A stretch of DNA of 64,000 nt, taken from positions 62,001 through 126,000 of the forward strand of contig NZ_PYON01000004.1 in NCBI RefSeq assembly GCF_003026355.1, in the 5' to 3' direction. Below are positions 49,049-58,772 of the stretch, in pieces. The position numbers and the translations under genes are program-made. Position 1 is the first letter of the stretch; every line of letters begins with the position of its first letter. Source of the stretch: Photobacterium kishitanii (GTDB taxonomy: Bacteria > Pseudomonadota > Gammaproteobacteria > Enterobacterales > Vibrionaceae). The notes beneath the pieces are model-generated. The model was given only the letters and a program-made list of their open reading frames with translations. It had not been told where the DNA came from and made no database searches.

Positions 49049-49081
49049 TTAAATAATTATTCACAACAAGGAGAGTAAAAG

Positions 49082-50371
49082 ATGCAAATCAAATCTAAGC
49101 TGATAAAGCTGAGTGTACTATCTGTTCTTACATGCTTCTCTCAGATCACCATTGCAGCAGAAGATACAATTAAAGTTGGGGTATTACATTCATTGTCAGG
49201 CACGATGGCAATCAGTGAGACAACCTTGAAAGATACAGTATTAATGTTAATTGATGAGCAAAATAAGAAAGGAGGCTTGTTAGGTAAAAAGTTAGAAGCC
49301 GTTGTGGTTGATCCTGCATCTAATTGGCCATTATTTGCAGAAAAAGCTCGAGAGTTAATTGAAAAAGAAAAAGTAGATGTTGTGTTTGGTGGGTGGACAT
49401 CTGTTTCTCGAAAATCGATGCTGCCAGTATTTGAAGAGTTTAATAGTATTTTATTCTACCCCGTACAATATGAGGGTGAAGAATCATCAAAAAATGTCTT
49501 TTATACCGGAGCTGCGCCTAATCAGCAGGCCGTTCCAGCCGTTGACTATTTAATGAATGAGTTAGGCGTTAAGCGTTGGGTACTGGCGGGGACTGATTAT
49601 GTTTATCCTCGAACAACGAATAAGATATTAGCGGCTTATTTAAAAGCGAAAGGCGTAAAAGCTGAAGATATAATGATTAACTATACGCCATTTGGTCATT
49701 CAGATTGGCAATCAATCGTGTCTGATATTAAAAAGTTTGGTGCGCAAGGCAAAAAAACTGCAGTTATTTCAACTGTTAATGGCGACGCAAATGTTCCTTT
49801 CTATAAAGAATTAGGCGCTCAAGGGGTTGAATCTGATGATATACCTGTTATTGCTTTTTCTGTCGGTGAAGAAGAATTATCAGGTATGGATACATCACCG
49901 TTGGTTGGGCATTTAGCGGCATGGAATTATTTCATGAGTGTTGATACCGTGAAAAATTCTGAATTTGTAGAGACTTGGCAAAAGTATATTAAAAATGAAA
50001 AACGTGTCACCAATGATCCTATGGAAGCGCATTATATTGGATTTAATATGTGGGCACAGGCGGTAACTAATGCTGGGACAACTGATCCTGAAGCTGTTCA
50101 AGATGCGTTAATTGGGGTATCTGTACCGAACCTTTCTGGTGGTCTTTCAACGATGTTGCCCAATCATCATATAACTAAACCAGTATTAATTGGTGAAATT
50201 CAAGATGATGGTCAGTTTGAAGTGGTATGGGAAACGACGGGACTTGTAAATGGTGATGCGTGGTCGAACTATTTACCCGGCTCTCGTGATTTATTTTCTA
50301 GTTGGAGTAAGCCTTTTGCTTGCGGTAGTTATAATGTGATCGATAAGAAATGTGCTGGCAATACCCATTAA
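49082..50371 (+). CDS. urtA: Urea ABC transporter, periplasmic substrate-binding protein
   Basis: 429 residues. Signal peptide MQIKSKLIKLSVLSVLTCFSQITIA, then the mature protein begins AEDTIKVGVLHSLSGTMAISETTLKD, the UrtA start. VVDPASNWPLFAEKARELI, FGGWTSVSRKSMLPVFEEFNSILFYPVQYEGEESSKNVFY and AWNYFMSVDT are typical UrtA blocks. It captures urea for the UrtBC permease. GGAGAG about seven bases before the ATG. A hairpin after the stop may allow more UrtA than permease. Confidence 0.94.
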   Translation: MQIKSKLIKLSVLSVLTCFSQITIAAEDTIKVGVLHSLSGTMAISETTLKDTVLMLIDEQNKKGGLLGKKLEAVVVDPASNWPLFAEKARELIEKEKVDVVFGGWTSVSRKSMLPVFEEFNSILFYPVQYEGEESSKNVFYTGAAPNQQAVPAVDYLMNELGVKRWVLAGTDYVYPRTTNKILAAYLKAKGVKAEDIMINYTPFGHSDWQSIVSDIKKFGAQGKKTAVISTVNGDANVPFYKELGAQGVESDDIPVIAFSVGEEELSGMDTSPLVGHLAAWNYFMSVDTVKNSEFVETWQKYIKNEKRVTNDPMEAHYIGFNMWAQAVTNAGTTDPEAVQDALIGVSVPNLSGGLSTMLPNHHITKPVLIGEIQDDGQFEVVWETTGLVNGDAWSNYLPGSRDLFSSWSKPFACGSYNVIDKKCAGNTH

Positions 50372-50378
50372 TAGAATG

Positions 50379-50404
50379 ACTAAGCCTCTTTCGGGAGGCT
50401 TAGT
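50379..50404 (+). promoter_or_regulatory. Intercistronic hairpin between urtA and urtB
   Basis: ACTAAGCCTC pairs with GAGGCTTAGT around TTTCGG, eight bases after the urtA stop. The run of T after it is poor, so it is more likely an mRNA stabiliser or partial terminator than a full stop, typical after binding-protein genes. Confidence 0.55.
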
Positions 50405-50431
50405 TATTTCACTTTGCAATGGAGCTATGCA

Positions 50432-52033
50432 ATGAAAGTCATTTTATATATTAGTTTGTTTATTTGTTTAATAAGCATAAAGGTACATGCTGCTGAAATT
50501 AATTCTTATAGTTCTTTTGTTTCTACAATTTCTGGTAAAAATAATACAGAAAAAATCAATGCTATTAGATGGCTATCTAATACCGATCATATTGAACGTA
50601 AGCAAGTGATATTTACGAATTGGGTAAACGGAAAATTATATATAAATAAAAAAGACAAGGTTTTATATAGAATTGAAAAATTAAAGCCTGATCTAAATGG
50701 CTTTGCAATTGATGATGGAAAAATCATAACGATTGCTAATAAACGTCACTTTAAAAAAATACGCGTTAATAATAATTTACGGAATGAAATAAAAAAACAA
50801 ATCGCAATTATAGATTTAACTAATAATAATCCAGCGTTACGTGATAAAGCGATAACAGTATTAATTGATAAAATAGATTTTACGTTATATTCCTTAATGA
50901 AAAAGCATGCTGAAGAAGAAAGTAATGATAAGGTTAAACAACAATATCAATTAGCTTTTGCTAACTATCAGGCGCGTAATAGCAGTGGTGAAGAACAACT
51001 TCATGCCATTGCTATTTTAGGTAAAAATAAACATCCAATTGTCTATCAAACTTTAACCAAAATTGTAACGGCAAGCCAAAATCCACAAGTGATTGCAGCT
51101 GCCCAATATGGTTTAGATGCTTATAAACAACAACAACGTATTTATGCTGGTATAGAAACTGTATTTTTTGGCTTGAGTTTAGGCTCAGTATTGGCTCTAG
51201 CCGGTATTGGTTTAGCAATTACGTTTGGTGTTATGGGCGTAATTAATATGGCGCATGGTGAGTTGATTATGCTTGGCGCTTATACCACTTATGTTTTACA
51301 GCAATTAATGCCAGATCATTTAGCTGCTGCCTTAATTTTATCTATACCTGCAGCGTTTATTGTTTCAGGTTGTGTTGGAATAATGATAGAGCAAGGTGTT
51401 ATTAGGCATTTATATGGACGACCATTAGAAACATTATTAGCGACATTTGGTATTAGTTTGATTTTACAACAAGCTGTACGCTCGGTATTTTCGCCGCTAA
51501 ATCGTTCGGTAATAACACCCGAATTTATGTCAGGTTCATTGACGTTAAATCCGATGCTACTCCTTACTTATAATCGTCTTTATATTATTTTCTTTTGTTT
51601 AGCGGTGTTTTTAGTCTTACTTACTATTTTGAAGAAAACATCATTAGGTTTACAAGTTCGTGCTGTATCTCAAAATAGACCGATGGCAAGGGCCATGGGG
51701 ATTCATTCGCAACGTGTTGATGCTTTAACGTTTGGTTTAGGTTCAGGTATTGCAGGGATTGCAGGAGTGGCATTATCCCAGTTGACAAATGTGGGCCCGA
51801 ATATGGGACAAAGTTATATTATTGATTCCTTTATGGTCGTTGTCTTTGGTGGGGTTGGTAATTTATGGGGAACGTTAGTTGCAGGATTAAGTTTAGGTAT
51901 ATTTAACAAATTCTTAGAACCATGGTTTGGGGCGGTATTAGCCAAAATAATGGTACTTATTTTTATTATTTTATTTATTCAAAAAAAGCCAAAAGGTTTA
52001 TTTCCCCAACGTGGTCGAGCTGCCGATAGTTAA
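50432..52033 (+). CDS. urtB: Urea ABC transporter permease UrtB
   Basis: 533 residues. Signal-like segment MKVILYISLFICLISIKVHAA, an unusual ~230-residue soluble N-terminal extension, then a LIV-H type permease domain (from VFFGLSLGSVLALAGIGLAITFGVMGVINMAHGELIMLGAY, with the inner-membrane signature GHGE/AHGE region). This extension is normal for proteobacterial UrtB. GGAG seven bases before the ATG supports this start over one six codons earlier. Confidence 0.93.
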   Translation: MKVILYISLFICLISIKVHAAEINSYSSFVSTISGKNNTEKINAIRWLSNTDHIERKQVIFTNWVNGKLYINKKDKVLYRIEKLKPDLNGFAIDDGKIITIANKRHFKKIRVNNNLRNEIKKQIAIIDLTNNNPALRDKAITVLIDKIDFTLYSLMKKHAEEESNDKVKQQYQLAFANYQARNSSGEEQLHAIAILGKNKHPIVYQTLTKIVTASQNPQVIAAAQYGLDAYKQQQRIYAGIETVFFGLSLGSVLALAGIGLAITFGVMGVINMAHGELIMLGAYTTYVLQQLMPDHLAAALILSIPAAFIVSGCVGIMIEQGVIRHLYGRPLETLLATFGISLILQQAVRSVFSPLNRSVITPEFMSGSLTLNPMLLLTYNRLYIIFFCLAVFLVLLTILKKTSLGLQVRAVSQNRPMARAMGIHSQRVDALTFGLGSGIAGIAGVALSQLTNVGPNMGQSYIIDSFMVVVFGGVGNLWGTLVAGLSLGIFNKFLEPWFGAVLAKIMVLIFIILFIQKKPKGLFPQRGRAADS

Positions 52034-52050
52034 TAAACTAAGGAGTAGTT

Positions 52051-53169
52051 ATGTTTTTTCGTTCGATATTGACTAAAGACCGAGGAGGAACGATTACTCT
52101 GAGTGTCTTATTCTTCATCGCTGTTATTGTACCATTTTGTAATCTAGTTATTCCCAATCACCATCCATTACATATTGATACATTTACAGTTTCATTATTA
52201 GGAAAATATTTAAGTTATGCTTTATTGGCGTTAGCAGTCGATTTAGTTTGGGGATATTTAGGGATTCTTAGTTTAGGGCATGGTGCTTTCTTTGCACTCG
52301 GCGGCTATGCGATGGGAATGTATTTAATGCGTCAAATTGGTGATCGTGGTGTTTATGGCGATCCAGTATTGACGGATTTTATGGTCTTTCTCAATTGGCA
52401 ATCATTACCGTGGTTTTGGCATGGCTTTGATCAATTTTGGTTTGCTTGTCTAATGGTTATTCTTATTCCAGGAGCATTAGCATATTTGTTTGGACGATTA
52501 GCTTTTCGATCTCGAGTTTCTGGTGTGTATTTATCGATTATGACTCAAGCATTAACTTACGCTTTAATGTTAGCTTTCTTTCGTAATGAAATGGGTTTTG
52601 GTGGTAATAATGGTTTAACTGATTTTAAAGAAATTCTTGGGTTTAGTTTGCAAAATGATACCACCAAAGTAATGCTATTTGTGTGCTCTGCAGTTGCTTT
52701 AATTATCGCTTATATAGGATGTAAAACGGTGATTAATAGTCGATTAGGTCGAGTGGCTGTCGCGATTAGAGATACAGAGTTACGCACCCGATTTATGGGT
52801 TATGACGTTGATAATATTAAATTATGGATATTTGTTTTATCTGCTGTTATTGCGGGAATTGCGGGTGCTCTTTATGTTCCTCAAGTAGGGATTATTAATC
52901 CAGGCGAATTTTCGCCATTAAATTCTATTGAAGTGGTAGTTTGGGTGGCATTAGGAGGAAGAGCGACTTTATTTGGCGCTATTATTGGCGCCGTTATTAT
53001 TAATTATGCTAAAAGTTGGTTTACAGTGGCATTACCAGAAGTTTGGTTATTTGCTCTTGGTAGTTTATTTGTTTTATCGACTTTATATTTACCACACGGT
53101 GTAACTGGTTTATTTAATCATTCACCAAAAATAGTAAAAGGATGGCTAAAGCGAGGGTTTAAAACGTAA
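52051..53169 (+). CDS. urtC: Urea ABC transporter permease UrtC
   Basis: 372 residues, LIV-M type permease. Membrane segments include YALLALAVDLVWGYLGILSLGHGAFFALGGYAMGMYLM, and the inner-membrane-contact loop GVYLSIMTQALTYALMLAFF; AIRDTELRTRFMGYDVDNIKLWIFVLSAVIAGIAGALYVPQVGIINPGEFSPLNSIEVVVWVALGG is the UrtC C-terminal signature. Seventeen bases from urtB; AAGGAG precedes the start. Confidence 0.94.
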   Translation: MFFRSILTKDRGGTITLSVLFFIAVIVPFCNLVIPNHHPLHIDTFTVSLLGKYLSYALLALAVDLVWGYLGILSLGHGAFFALGGYAMGMYLMRQIGDRGVYGDPVLTDFMVFLNWQSLPWFWHGFDQFWFACLMVILIPGALAYLFGRLAFRSRVSGVYLSIMTQALTYALMLAFFRNEMGFGGNNGLTDFKEILGFSLQNDTTKVMLFVCSAVALIIAYIGCKTVINSRLGRVAVAIRDTELRTRFMGYDVDNIKLWIFVLSAVIAGIAGALYVPQVGIINPGEFSPLNSIEVVVWVALGGRATLFGAIIGAVIINYAKSWFTVALPEVWLFALGSLFVLSTLYLPHGVTGLFNHSPKIVKGWLKRGFKT

Positions 53170-53188
53170 ATATAAAGGAGTTAACCCA

Positions 53189-54043
53189 ATGACTATTATT
53201 ACCAATCAATTTAAATTTAGATTGCCAATTAAAGAATTAATTGCCAGAGATAAAGTTTTTGGTTTTATGCAACCTCAGCAACATCCGTTAATTGATACTC
53301 GACATAATATTTTACTTTATCTTGAAGGGGTAAATAAAACCTTTGATGGTTTTAAAGCAATTGATGATTTTAATCTCTATATCAAAGAAGGGGAATTGCG
53401 CTGCATTATTGGCCCTAATGGGGCTGGGAAAACAACCATGATGGATATTATTACCGGTAAAACACGTCCTGACTCTGGACAGGTTTGGCTTGGTTCTCGG
53501 TTAAATTTATTGACCATGACTGAAGCGCAGATTGCGAATGCTGGTGTTGGACGTAAGTTTCAAAAACCCACAGTGATTGGCTGTTTATCAGTATGGCACA
53601 ATTTAGAATTAGCAATGGCAGGCCCCCGTTCTGTCTGGGCGACATTCCGTGCCAAATTAACCGGCGAACAGAAAGACAAACTGGCTTCAATTCTAACCCT
53701 TATTCAATTACACGATCATGCCAATATTGCTGCTGGTAATTTATCGCATGGGCAAAAGCAGTGGTTAGAAATCGGTATGTTGTTGATGCAAAATCCGAAA
53801 TTATTATTGGTTGATGAACCCGTGGCGGGAATGACCCATCAAGAAATGGATCGTACCGCAGAATTATTAATAGGGTTAGCCGGAAAACATTCCGTGGTGG
53901 TGGTTGAACATGATATGGATTTTGTACGTTCGATTGATAGTCAAGTGACGGTGATGCATCAAGGGCATGTATTAGCTGAAGGAACAATGAGTAAAATTCA
54001 GCAACACCCACAGGTTATTGATGTTTACCTTGGAGGATCATGA
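53189..54043 (+). CDS. urtD: Urea ABC transporter ATP-binding protein UrtD
   Basis: 284 residues. An N-terminal extension of about 45 residues precedes the ATPase. Walker A IGPNGAGKTTMMDIITG, ABC signature LSHGQKQWLEIGMLLMQ, Walker B LLLVDEPVAGMTHQEMD and the switch histidine in VVVVEHDMDFV are complete. LIV-G subfamily. Its TGA stop overlaps the urtE ATG by four bases. Confidence 0.95.
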   Translation: MTIITNQFKFRLPIKELIARDKVFGFMQPQQHPLIDTRHNILLYLEGVNKTFDGFKAIDDFNLYIKEGELRCIIGPNGAGKTTMMDIITGKTRPDSGQVWLGSRLNLLTMTEAQIANAGVGRKFQKPTVIGCLSVWHNLELAMAGPRSVWATFRAKLTGEQKDKLASILTLIQLHDHANIAAGNLSHGQKQWLEIGMLLMQNPKLLLVDEPVAGMTHQEMDRTAELLIGLAGKHSVVVVEHDMDFVRSIDSQVTVMHQGHVLAEGTMSKIQQHPQVIDVYLGGS

Positions 54044-54738
54044 TGCTGACAATTAAGTGCTTAAATCAATATTACGCAGAAAGTCACACCTTATGGGATA
54101 TTGATCTTCATGTGCCAAAAGGGGAATGTACTGTGCTTATGGGGCGTAATGGTGTAGGAAAAACCACGCTATTACAATGTATTATGGGATTGTTAGCCAC
54201 AAAAAATGGTCATATCCAACTGAGTGGAAAAGACATTAGCCATTGTCGAGCAGAAGAGCGGGTACATTTAGGGATCGGTTATGTACCTCAAGGTCGACAG
54301 ATATTTCCAATGTTAACGGTATGGGAAAATTTAGCGATAGGATTACCAGCGAGAACGAAAGGTGATCGTACGGTACCTGACTTTATCTATGAACTGTTTC
54401 CTGTTTTGCATCAAATGCAATCTCGTTATGGTGGCGACTTATCTGGTGGCCAACAGCAGCAATTAGCGATTGCTAGGGCATTAGTTGTTAACCCTAGTCT
54501 ATTAATTCTTGATGAACCCACCGAAGGCATTCAGCCTAATGTTGTGCATGAAATTGGCGATATTATTCAAATGCTCAACCAACAGTATGGTTTGACTGTG
54601 TTATTAGTTGAACAAAAACTACCGTTTGCTCGTAAGGTTGGGGATCATTTTTGTTTGTTGGATCGTGGTCGTAATGTGGCTACAGGAGCAATGGCAACAT
54701 TGAATAAAGCGCTGATTACGGAGTATCTCACAGTATGA
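54040..54738 (+). CDS. urtE: Urea ABC transporter ATP-binding protein UrtE
   Basis: 232 residues. Walker A LMGRNGVGKTTLLQCIMGL, signature LSGGQQQQLAIARALV, Walker B LLILDEPTEGIQPNVV, H-loop LLVEQKLPFARKVGDHFCLLDRG. LIV-F subfamily. It overlaps urtD and ureD by four bases each (ATGA), so this whole part of the operon is translationally coupled. GGAGG precedes the ATG. Confidence 0.94.
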   Translation: MMLTIKCLNQYYAESHTLWDIDLHVPKGECTVLMGRNGVGKTTLLQCIMGLLATKNGHIQLSGKDISHCRAEERVHLGIGYVPQGRQIFPMLTVWENLAIGLPARTKGDRTVPDFIYELFPVLHQMQSRYGGDLSGGQQQQLAIARALVVNPSLLILDEPTEGIQPNVVHEIGDIIQMLNQQYGLTVLLVEQKLPFARKVGDHFCLLDRGRNVATGAMATLNKALITEYLTV

Positions 54739-55625
54739 TAAATCCTCAGTTACCTCAAACGACTTCCTTTTCACCATTAGCCACAGCGATGACTCAAGGC
54801 TGGCAAGCCCAACTCAATTTAAGTTTCTATCCGCGCGGCAATAAAACTATTTTATTACATAAAAAACAACAAGGCCCACTGGCTGTTCAGCGGCCGTTTT
54901 ATCCGGAAGGTAATATTTGTCATGCTTACTTATTGCACCCTCCTGGTGGGGTTGTTGGTGGCGATAGCTTAACGATTACTACGCGAGTAGCACCTTGCGC
55001 TCATAGTTTAATAACGACCCCTGGAGCGACGAAATTTTACCGCAGCAGTGAAGGGAAAATTGCGCAGCAGAGCCAGACTTTAGTGGTTGAAGAAAATAGT
55101 TATTTAGAGTGGTTACCTCAAGAAAATATTTTTTTTACTGACGCGAAGGTGTCTCTAACGACACGGATTGAACTGGCATCAACAGCGCGATTTATGGGAT
55201 GGGAGCTGCACTGTTTTGGACGACCTGCACTGAATGAGGGCTTAGGTGATGGTAGCGTAACGGGGAAAACAGAAATATGGATCGCAAATAAACCAATTTT
55301 AACTGAGAGGTTGGCGGTTAATGGTCAAGATAAACGCTTTTTTATTAATGGCTTACAAAAATTCAGTTTAACGGCTAGTTTTTTTATTACCAGTGATTCT
55401 CCTGAACTTTTAGCTTTGGTACAGGCCTTGCTGGATCAACAACAACAGTATTATTCATCACAACAGTTAATTGTCGCGGTTACTCAAATAGAGGGCATCC
55501 TTGTTGTTAGAGCATTAGCTCATTGGAGTGAAACGATCATGGCTGTCTTTGTTAAAGTTTGGCAGCAAGTCCGTGAACAATGGCTCGGTTATACGCCTGT
55601 TGTTCCGCGCATTTGGGCGACATAG
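54735..55625 (+). CDS. ureD: Urease accessory protein UreD
   Basis: 296 residues; chaperone that holds apo-urease for nickel loading with UreF and UreG. GPLAVQRPFYPEGNICHAYLLHPPGGVVGGDSLTI, TPGATKFYRSSEGKIAQQSQTL and WLPQENIFFTDAKV are the UreD/UreH blocks. Overlaps urtE by four bases. Confidence 0.93.
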   Translation: MINPQLPQTTSFSPLATAMTQGWQAQLNLSFYPRGNKTILLHKKQQGPLAVQRPFYPEGNICHAYLLHPPGGVVGGDSLTITTRVAPCAHSLITTPGATKFYRSSEGKIAQQSQTLVVEENSYLEWLPQENIFFTDAKVSLTTRIELASTARFMGWELHCFGRPALNEGLGDGSVTGKTEIWIANKPILTERLAVNGQDKRFFINGLQKFSLTASFFITSDSPELLALVQALLDQQQQYYSSQQLIVAVTQIEGILVVRALAHWSETIMAVFVKVWQQVREQWLGYTPVVPRIWAT

Positions 55626-55672
55626 TGCAGATTATCATTTTATATAGTTGTTAATTAAATCAGGAGATCATT

Positions 55673-55975
55673 ATGGAATTGACCCCGAGAGAAAAAGATA
55701 AACTATTTATTTTTTGTGCTGGATTAGTCGCTAAACAGCGGTTACGACATGGCGTTAAACTTAATTATCCAGAGGCGGTAGCTTTGATCAGCGTTGAAAT
55801 AATGGAAGGCGCACGGGCTGGTAAAACTGTTGCAGAATTAATGGATTATGGACGAACCATTTTAACGGCGACTGATGTTATGGAGGGTATTCCAGCCATG
55901 ATTCCAGATGTTCAAGTTGAAGCTACATTTCCAGATGGCACTAAACTCGTTACCGTCCATGAGCCGATAGTGTGA
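55673..55975 (+). CDS. ureA: Urease subunit gamma
   Basis: 100 residues, exactly the usual length. [40 protein letters not shown] and [24 protein letters not shown] are the family start and end. AGGAG precedes the ATG. First structural gene of urease (UreABC3). Confidence 0.96.
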   Translation: MELTPREKDKLFIFCAGLVAKQRLRHGVKLNYPEAVALISVEIMEGARAGKTVAELMDYGRTILTATDVMEGIPAMIPDVQVEATFPDGTKLVTVHEPIV

Positions 55976-55983
55976 GGTGAGTG

Positions 55984-56328
55984 ATGGCGATTGAAAAGAG
56001 AGCAATGATCCCGGGTGAAATTTGTGTTGCTGCGGGGGAAATTGAAATAAATCAACATCGTGATACGGTCAAAGTTAGTGTGATTAATATCGGCGATAGA
56101 CCGATTCAGATTGGCTCTCATTATCATTTTTATGAAGTGAATGATGCGTTGGTTTTTACTCGTGAAACAACTCTCGGATACCGATTAAATATTGCTGCAG
56201 GGACTGCTGTTCGTTTTGAACCAGGACAAAAACGAACGATTGAATTAGTGGCTTATGCTGGAACAAAACAGATCTTTGGTTTTCAAGGAAAAATAATGGG
56301 TGATGTAGCGTGCCTTAAGGATGAGTGA
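55984..56328 (+). CDS. ureB: Urease subunit beta
   Basis: 114 residues. [50 protein letters not shown] is the conserved beta subunit core. GTGAGG upstream and the family start at [12 protein letters not shown] decide this ATG rather than the preceding GTG. It ends one base into the ureC ATG. Confidence 0.95.
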   Translation: MAIEKRAMIPGEICVAAGEIEINQHRDTVKVSVINIGDRPIQIGSHYHFYEVNDALVFTRETTLGYRLNIAAGTAVRFEPGQKRTIELVAYAGTKQIFGFQGKIMGDVACLKDE

Positions 56329-58031
56329 TGGCGAGTATATCAAGACAAGCATATGCAGAAATGTTTGGTCCCACGGTTGGCGATAAAATGCGTTTAGCCG
56401 ATACCGATTTATGGCTTAGCGTGGAACATGACTATACCGTTTATGGTGATGAGGTTAAGTTCGGTGGTGGGAAAGTGATTCGGGATGGAATGGGACAAAG
56501 CCAACGACCGAGTGCAGAAACCCCAGATTTAGTGATCACCAATGCCGTTATTTTAGATTATTGCGGAATCGTTAAAGCGGATGTTGCGGTAAAAAATGGC
56601 CGTATTACTGCGATAGGAAAAGCAGGTAATCCGGATATTCAACCAGAAGTGACAATTGTCATTGGTCCTGGAACTGAGATCATCGCAGGTGAAGGAAATA
56701 TTCTTACCGCAGGAGGAATTGATTCACATATTCATTTCATTTGCCCGCAACAAATTGAAGAGGCGTTGGCTTCAGGAATAACAACCATGATAGGTGGTGG
56801 AACAGGACCAGCAACAGGAACAAATGCAACTACCTGTACTCCGGGGCCATGGAATTTGCATCGAATGTTGCAATCCCTTGATCATTTTCCGATGAATTTT
56901 GGATTATTAGGTAAAGGTAACAGCAGTCAACCACAAGGGCTACGCGAGCAAGTCGTGGCAGGTGCTGTCGGGTTAAAACTCCATGAGGATTGGGGCACAA
57001 CCCCTGCGGCCATTGATACTTGTCTATCTGTTGCTGATGAAATGGACGTTCAAGTCGCTATTCATACTGACACCCTTAATGAATCTGGTTTTGTTGAATC
57101 GACCCTTGATGCTATTGGTGATCGAGTGATCCACACTTATCACACTGAGGGGGCGGGGGGCGGACATGCTCCTGATATTATTCGTGCGTGCGGCTCTGCC
57201 AATATTTTACCTTCCTCGACAAATCCTACTCGCCCTTACACTATCAATACCGTTGATGAACATCTTGATATGCTGATGGTCTGCCATCATTTGTCACCGT
57301 CGATTGCTGAGGATGTTGCATTTGCCGAATCAAGAATACGACGTGAGACCATTGCAGCTGAAGATATTTTGCATGATTTGGGTGCTTTCTCGATGATTGC
57401 TTCTGATTCTCAGGCTATGGGACGTGTGGGAGAAGTGATTTTACGTACTTGGCAAACAGCACATAAAATGAAGATCCAGCGAGGACCTTTAGCTGAAGAC
57501 AGTGATGATAATGACAATTTCCGTCTGAAACGTTATATCGCTAAATATACGATAAATCCGGCAATTACCCATGGTATGGCACATGAAGTCGGCTCAATAG
57601 AGGTCGGCAAATTAGCTGATTTAGTCTTGTGGAAGCCAGCCTTTTTTGGCGTAAAACCAAGTTTGATCATAAAAGGTGGCATGATTGCAATGGCATCAAT
57701 GGGTGATGCTAATGCTTCGATACCAACGCCACAACCCGTGCATTACCGACCAATGTTTGGTAGTTACGGTAAAGCGAATAAACAGACTTCGATGTTATTT
57801 ATTTCGCAACAAGCCCACCAACAACAATTAGCTCAAGAGTTAGGTTTAGAAAGCTTAATTGGTACTGTAAGTCAGTGCCGGTCTATTTCTAAAAGTGATA
57901 TGCGTTTAAATAGTTGGCAGCCACATATAGACGTCGATTCTCAGACTTATCAAGTACGTGCTGATGGTGAGTTATTAGTTTGCCAACCCGCAGAAATATT
58001 ACCAATGGCACAACGGTATTTTTTATTTTAA
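56328..58031 (+). CDS. ureC: Urease subunit alpha
   Basis: 567 residues, catalytic subunit. Nickel site and catalytic residues: [14 protein letters not shown], the carbamylated lysine in [49 protein letters not shown], and flap cysteine/histidine [21 protein letters not shown]. Cytoplasmic nickel enzyme that splits urea to ammonia and carbamate. TGATG overlap with ureB; AAGGA eight bases upstream of the ATG. Confidence 0.97.
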   Translation: MASISRQAYAEMFGPTVGDKMRLADTDLWLSVEHDYTVYGDEVKFGGGKVIRDGMGQSQRPSAETPDLVITNAVILDYCGIVKADVAVKNGRITAIGKAGNPDIQPEVTIVIGPGTEIIAGEGNILTAGGIDSHIHFICPQQIEEALASGITTMIGGGTGPATGTNATTCTPGPWNLHRMLQSLDHFPMNFGLLGKGNSSQPQGLREQVVAGAVGLKLHEDWGTTPAAIDTCLSVADEMDVQVAIHTDTLNESGFVESTLDAIGDRVIHTYHTEGAGGGHAPDIIRACGSANILPSSTNPTRPYTINTVDEHLDMLMVCHHLSPSIAEDVAFAESRIRRETIAAEDILHDLGAFSMIASDSQAMGRVGEVILRTWQTAHKMKIQRGPLAEDSDDNDNFRLKRYIAKYTINPAITHGMAHEVGSIEVGKLADLVLWKPAFFGVKPSLIIKGGMIAMASMGDANASIPTPQPVHYRPMFGSYGKANKQTSMLFISQQAHQQQLAQELGLESLIGTVSQCRSISKSDMRLNSWQPHIDVDSQTYQVRADGELLVCQPAEILPMAQRYFLF

Positions 58032-58075
58032 TGCATTAGATATTGTTATTTATCGTCATATTAAAGGAGATAAAT

Positions 58076-58528
58076 ATGATTGAATTAGTTGCAATTAAAG
58101 TTAATAGCATCGGTAAGCCTCATGCTTATTTGAGTTTACCCATTGATAGTAGAATTAAAAGCCGCTTAAAAGTCACGCTAGATGATGGCCGTTCTGGTGG
58201 GGTGTTGTTACCGCGAGGACATATATTACGTGATGGGCAACAATTATTGAGTCGATGTGGATTAACTGTTGAAATAAAAGCAGCCCCTGAATCTGTATCA
58301 ACGGTTTATTGTCGTGATCCATTGTTATTGAGTCGAATTGCTTACCATCTAGGAAATCGTCATGTGCCCTTACAAATTACACCGCAGTGGCTGCGTTATC
58401 AGCATGATCATGTTTTAGATCAAATGGTATTTGGATTAGGAGGTAATGTAAAAAAAGAAATTAAACCATTTGAGCCAGAAGCTGGAGCTTATGGTGCTGC
58501 GATGACTGAACATCATAATCATTCATAA
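58076..58528 (+). CDS. ureE: Urease accessory protein UreE
   Basis: 150 residues; nickel-binding metallochaperone. LKVTLDDGRSGGVLLPRGHILRDG and YHLGNRHVPLQITPQWLRYQHDHVLDQMVFGLG are UreE domains; the invariant HxxxxxD/HVP metal site is present and the protein ends in a short histidine-rich tail EHHNHS. GGAG six bases before the ATG decides this start over one 11 codons earlier. Confidence 0.93.
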   Translation: MIELVAIKVNSIGKPHAYLSLPIDSRIKSRLKVTLDDGRSGGVLLPRGHILRDGQQLLSRCGLTVEIKAAPESVSTVYCRDPLLLSRIAYHLGNRHVPLQITPQWLRYQHDHVLDQMVFGLGGNVKKEIKPFEPEAGAYGAAMTEHHNHS

Positions 58529-58559
58529 AATGTTTATTTTAAAAATAAGGATATTAATT

Positions 58560-58772
58560 ATGAAAATTAGCATGTTGTTTATTGTAATGTTATTTATCTC
58601 GCCATCAGCTTTAGCCCATAGTGGGCATAATATTGTATCTAATCCTCATAGCTACTCATTGGCGGCAGAAGTGCAACATTATTCGTTTCTGAGTCATACC
58701 AATTTATTAATATTGAGTGTTTTGCTAATGATACTCGTTGGCTACTCGGTATATGCCTATGTTAAAAAATAA
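58560..58772 (+). CDS. Small putative exported membrane protein in the urease operon
   Basis: 70 residues. Predicted signal peptide MKISMLFIVMLFISPSALA, then a mature part that begins HSGHN with several histidines (SNPHSYS, VQHYSF, SHTN) and ends in one membrane segment ([22 protein letters not shown]). Not a family I recognise; HupE/UreJ nickel permeases also begin with an exported AHPGHH-like end, but they have six membrane segments and a GLDHLLAM signature that is absent here. AAGGA precedes the ATG by 8 bases, and the end overlaps ureF. A role in nickel is inferred from location and histidines only. Confidence 0.55.
   Translation: MKISMLFIVMLFISPSALAHSGHNIVSNPHSYSLAAEVQHYSFLSHTNLLILSVLLMILVGYSVYAYVKK

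Larger units (their letters stand above)
48597..49081. other. yjiH-urtA intergenic region
   Basis: 485 bases between divergent operons. The urtA side holds two NtrC-like half sites and a sigma-54-like promoter, given separately. No gene was seen. Confidence 0.6.

Noticed and set aside
58560-58772. HupE/UreJ nickel permease
   Set aside because: Only one C-terminal membrane segment and no GLDH motif; the exported HSGH start alone is not enough.
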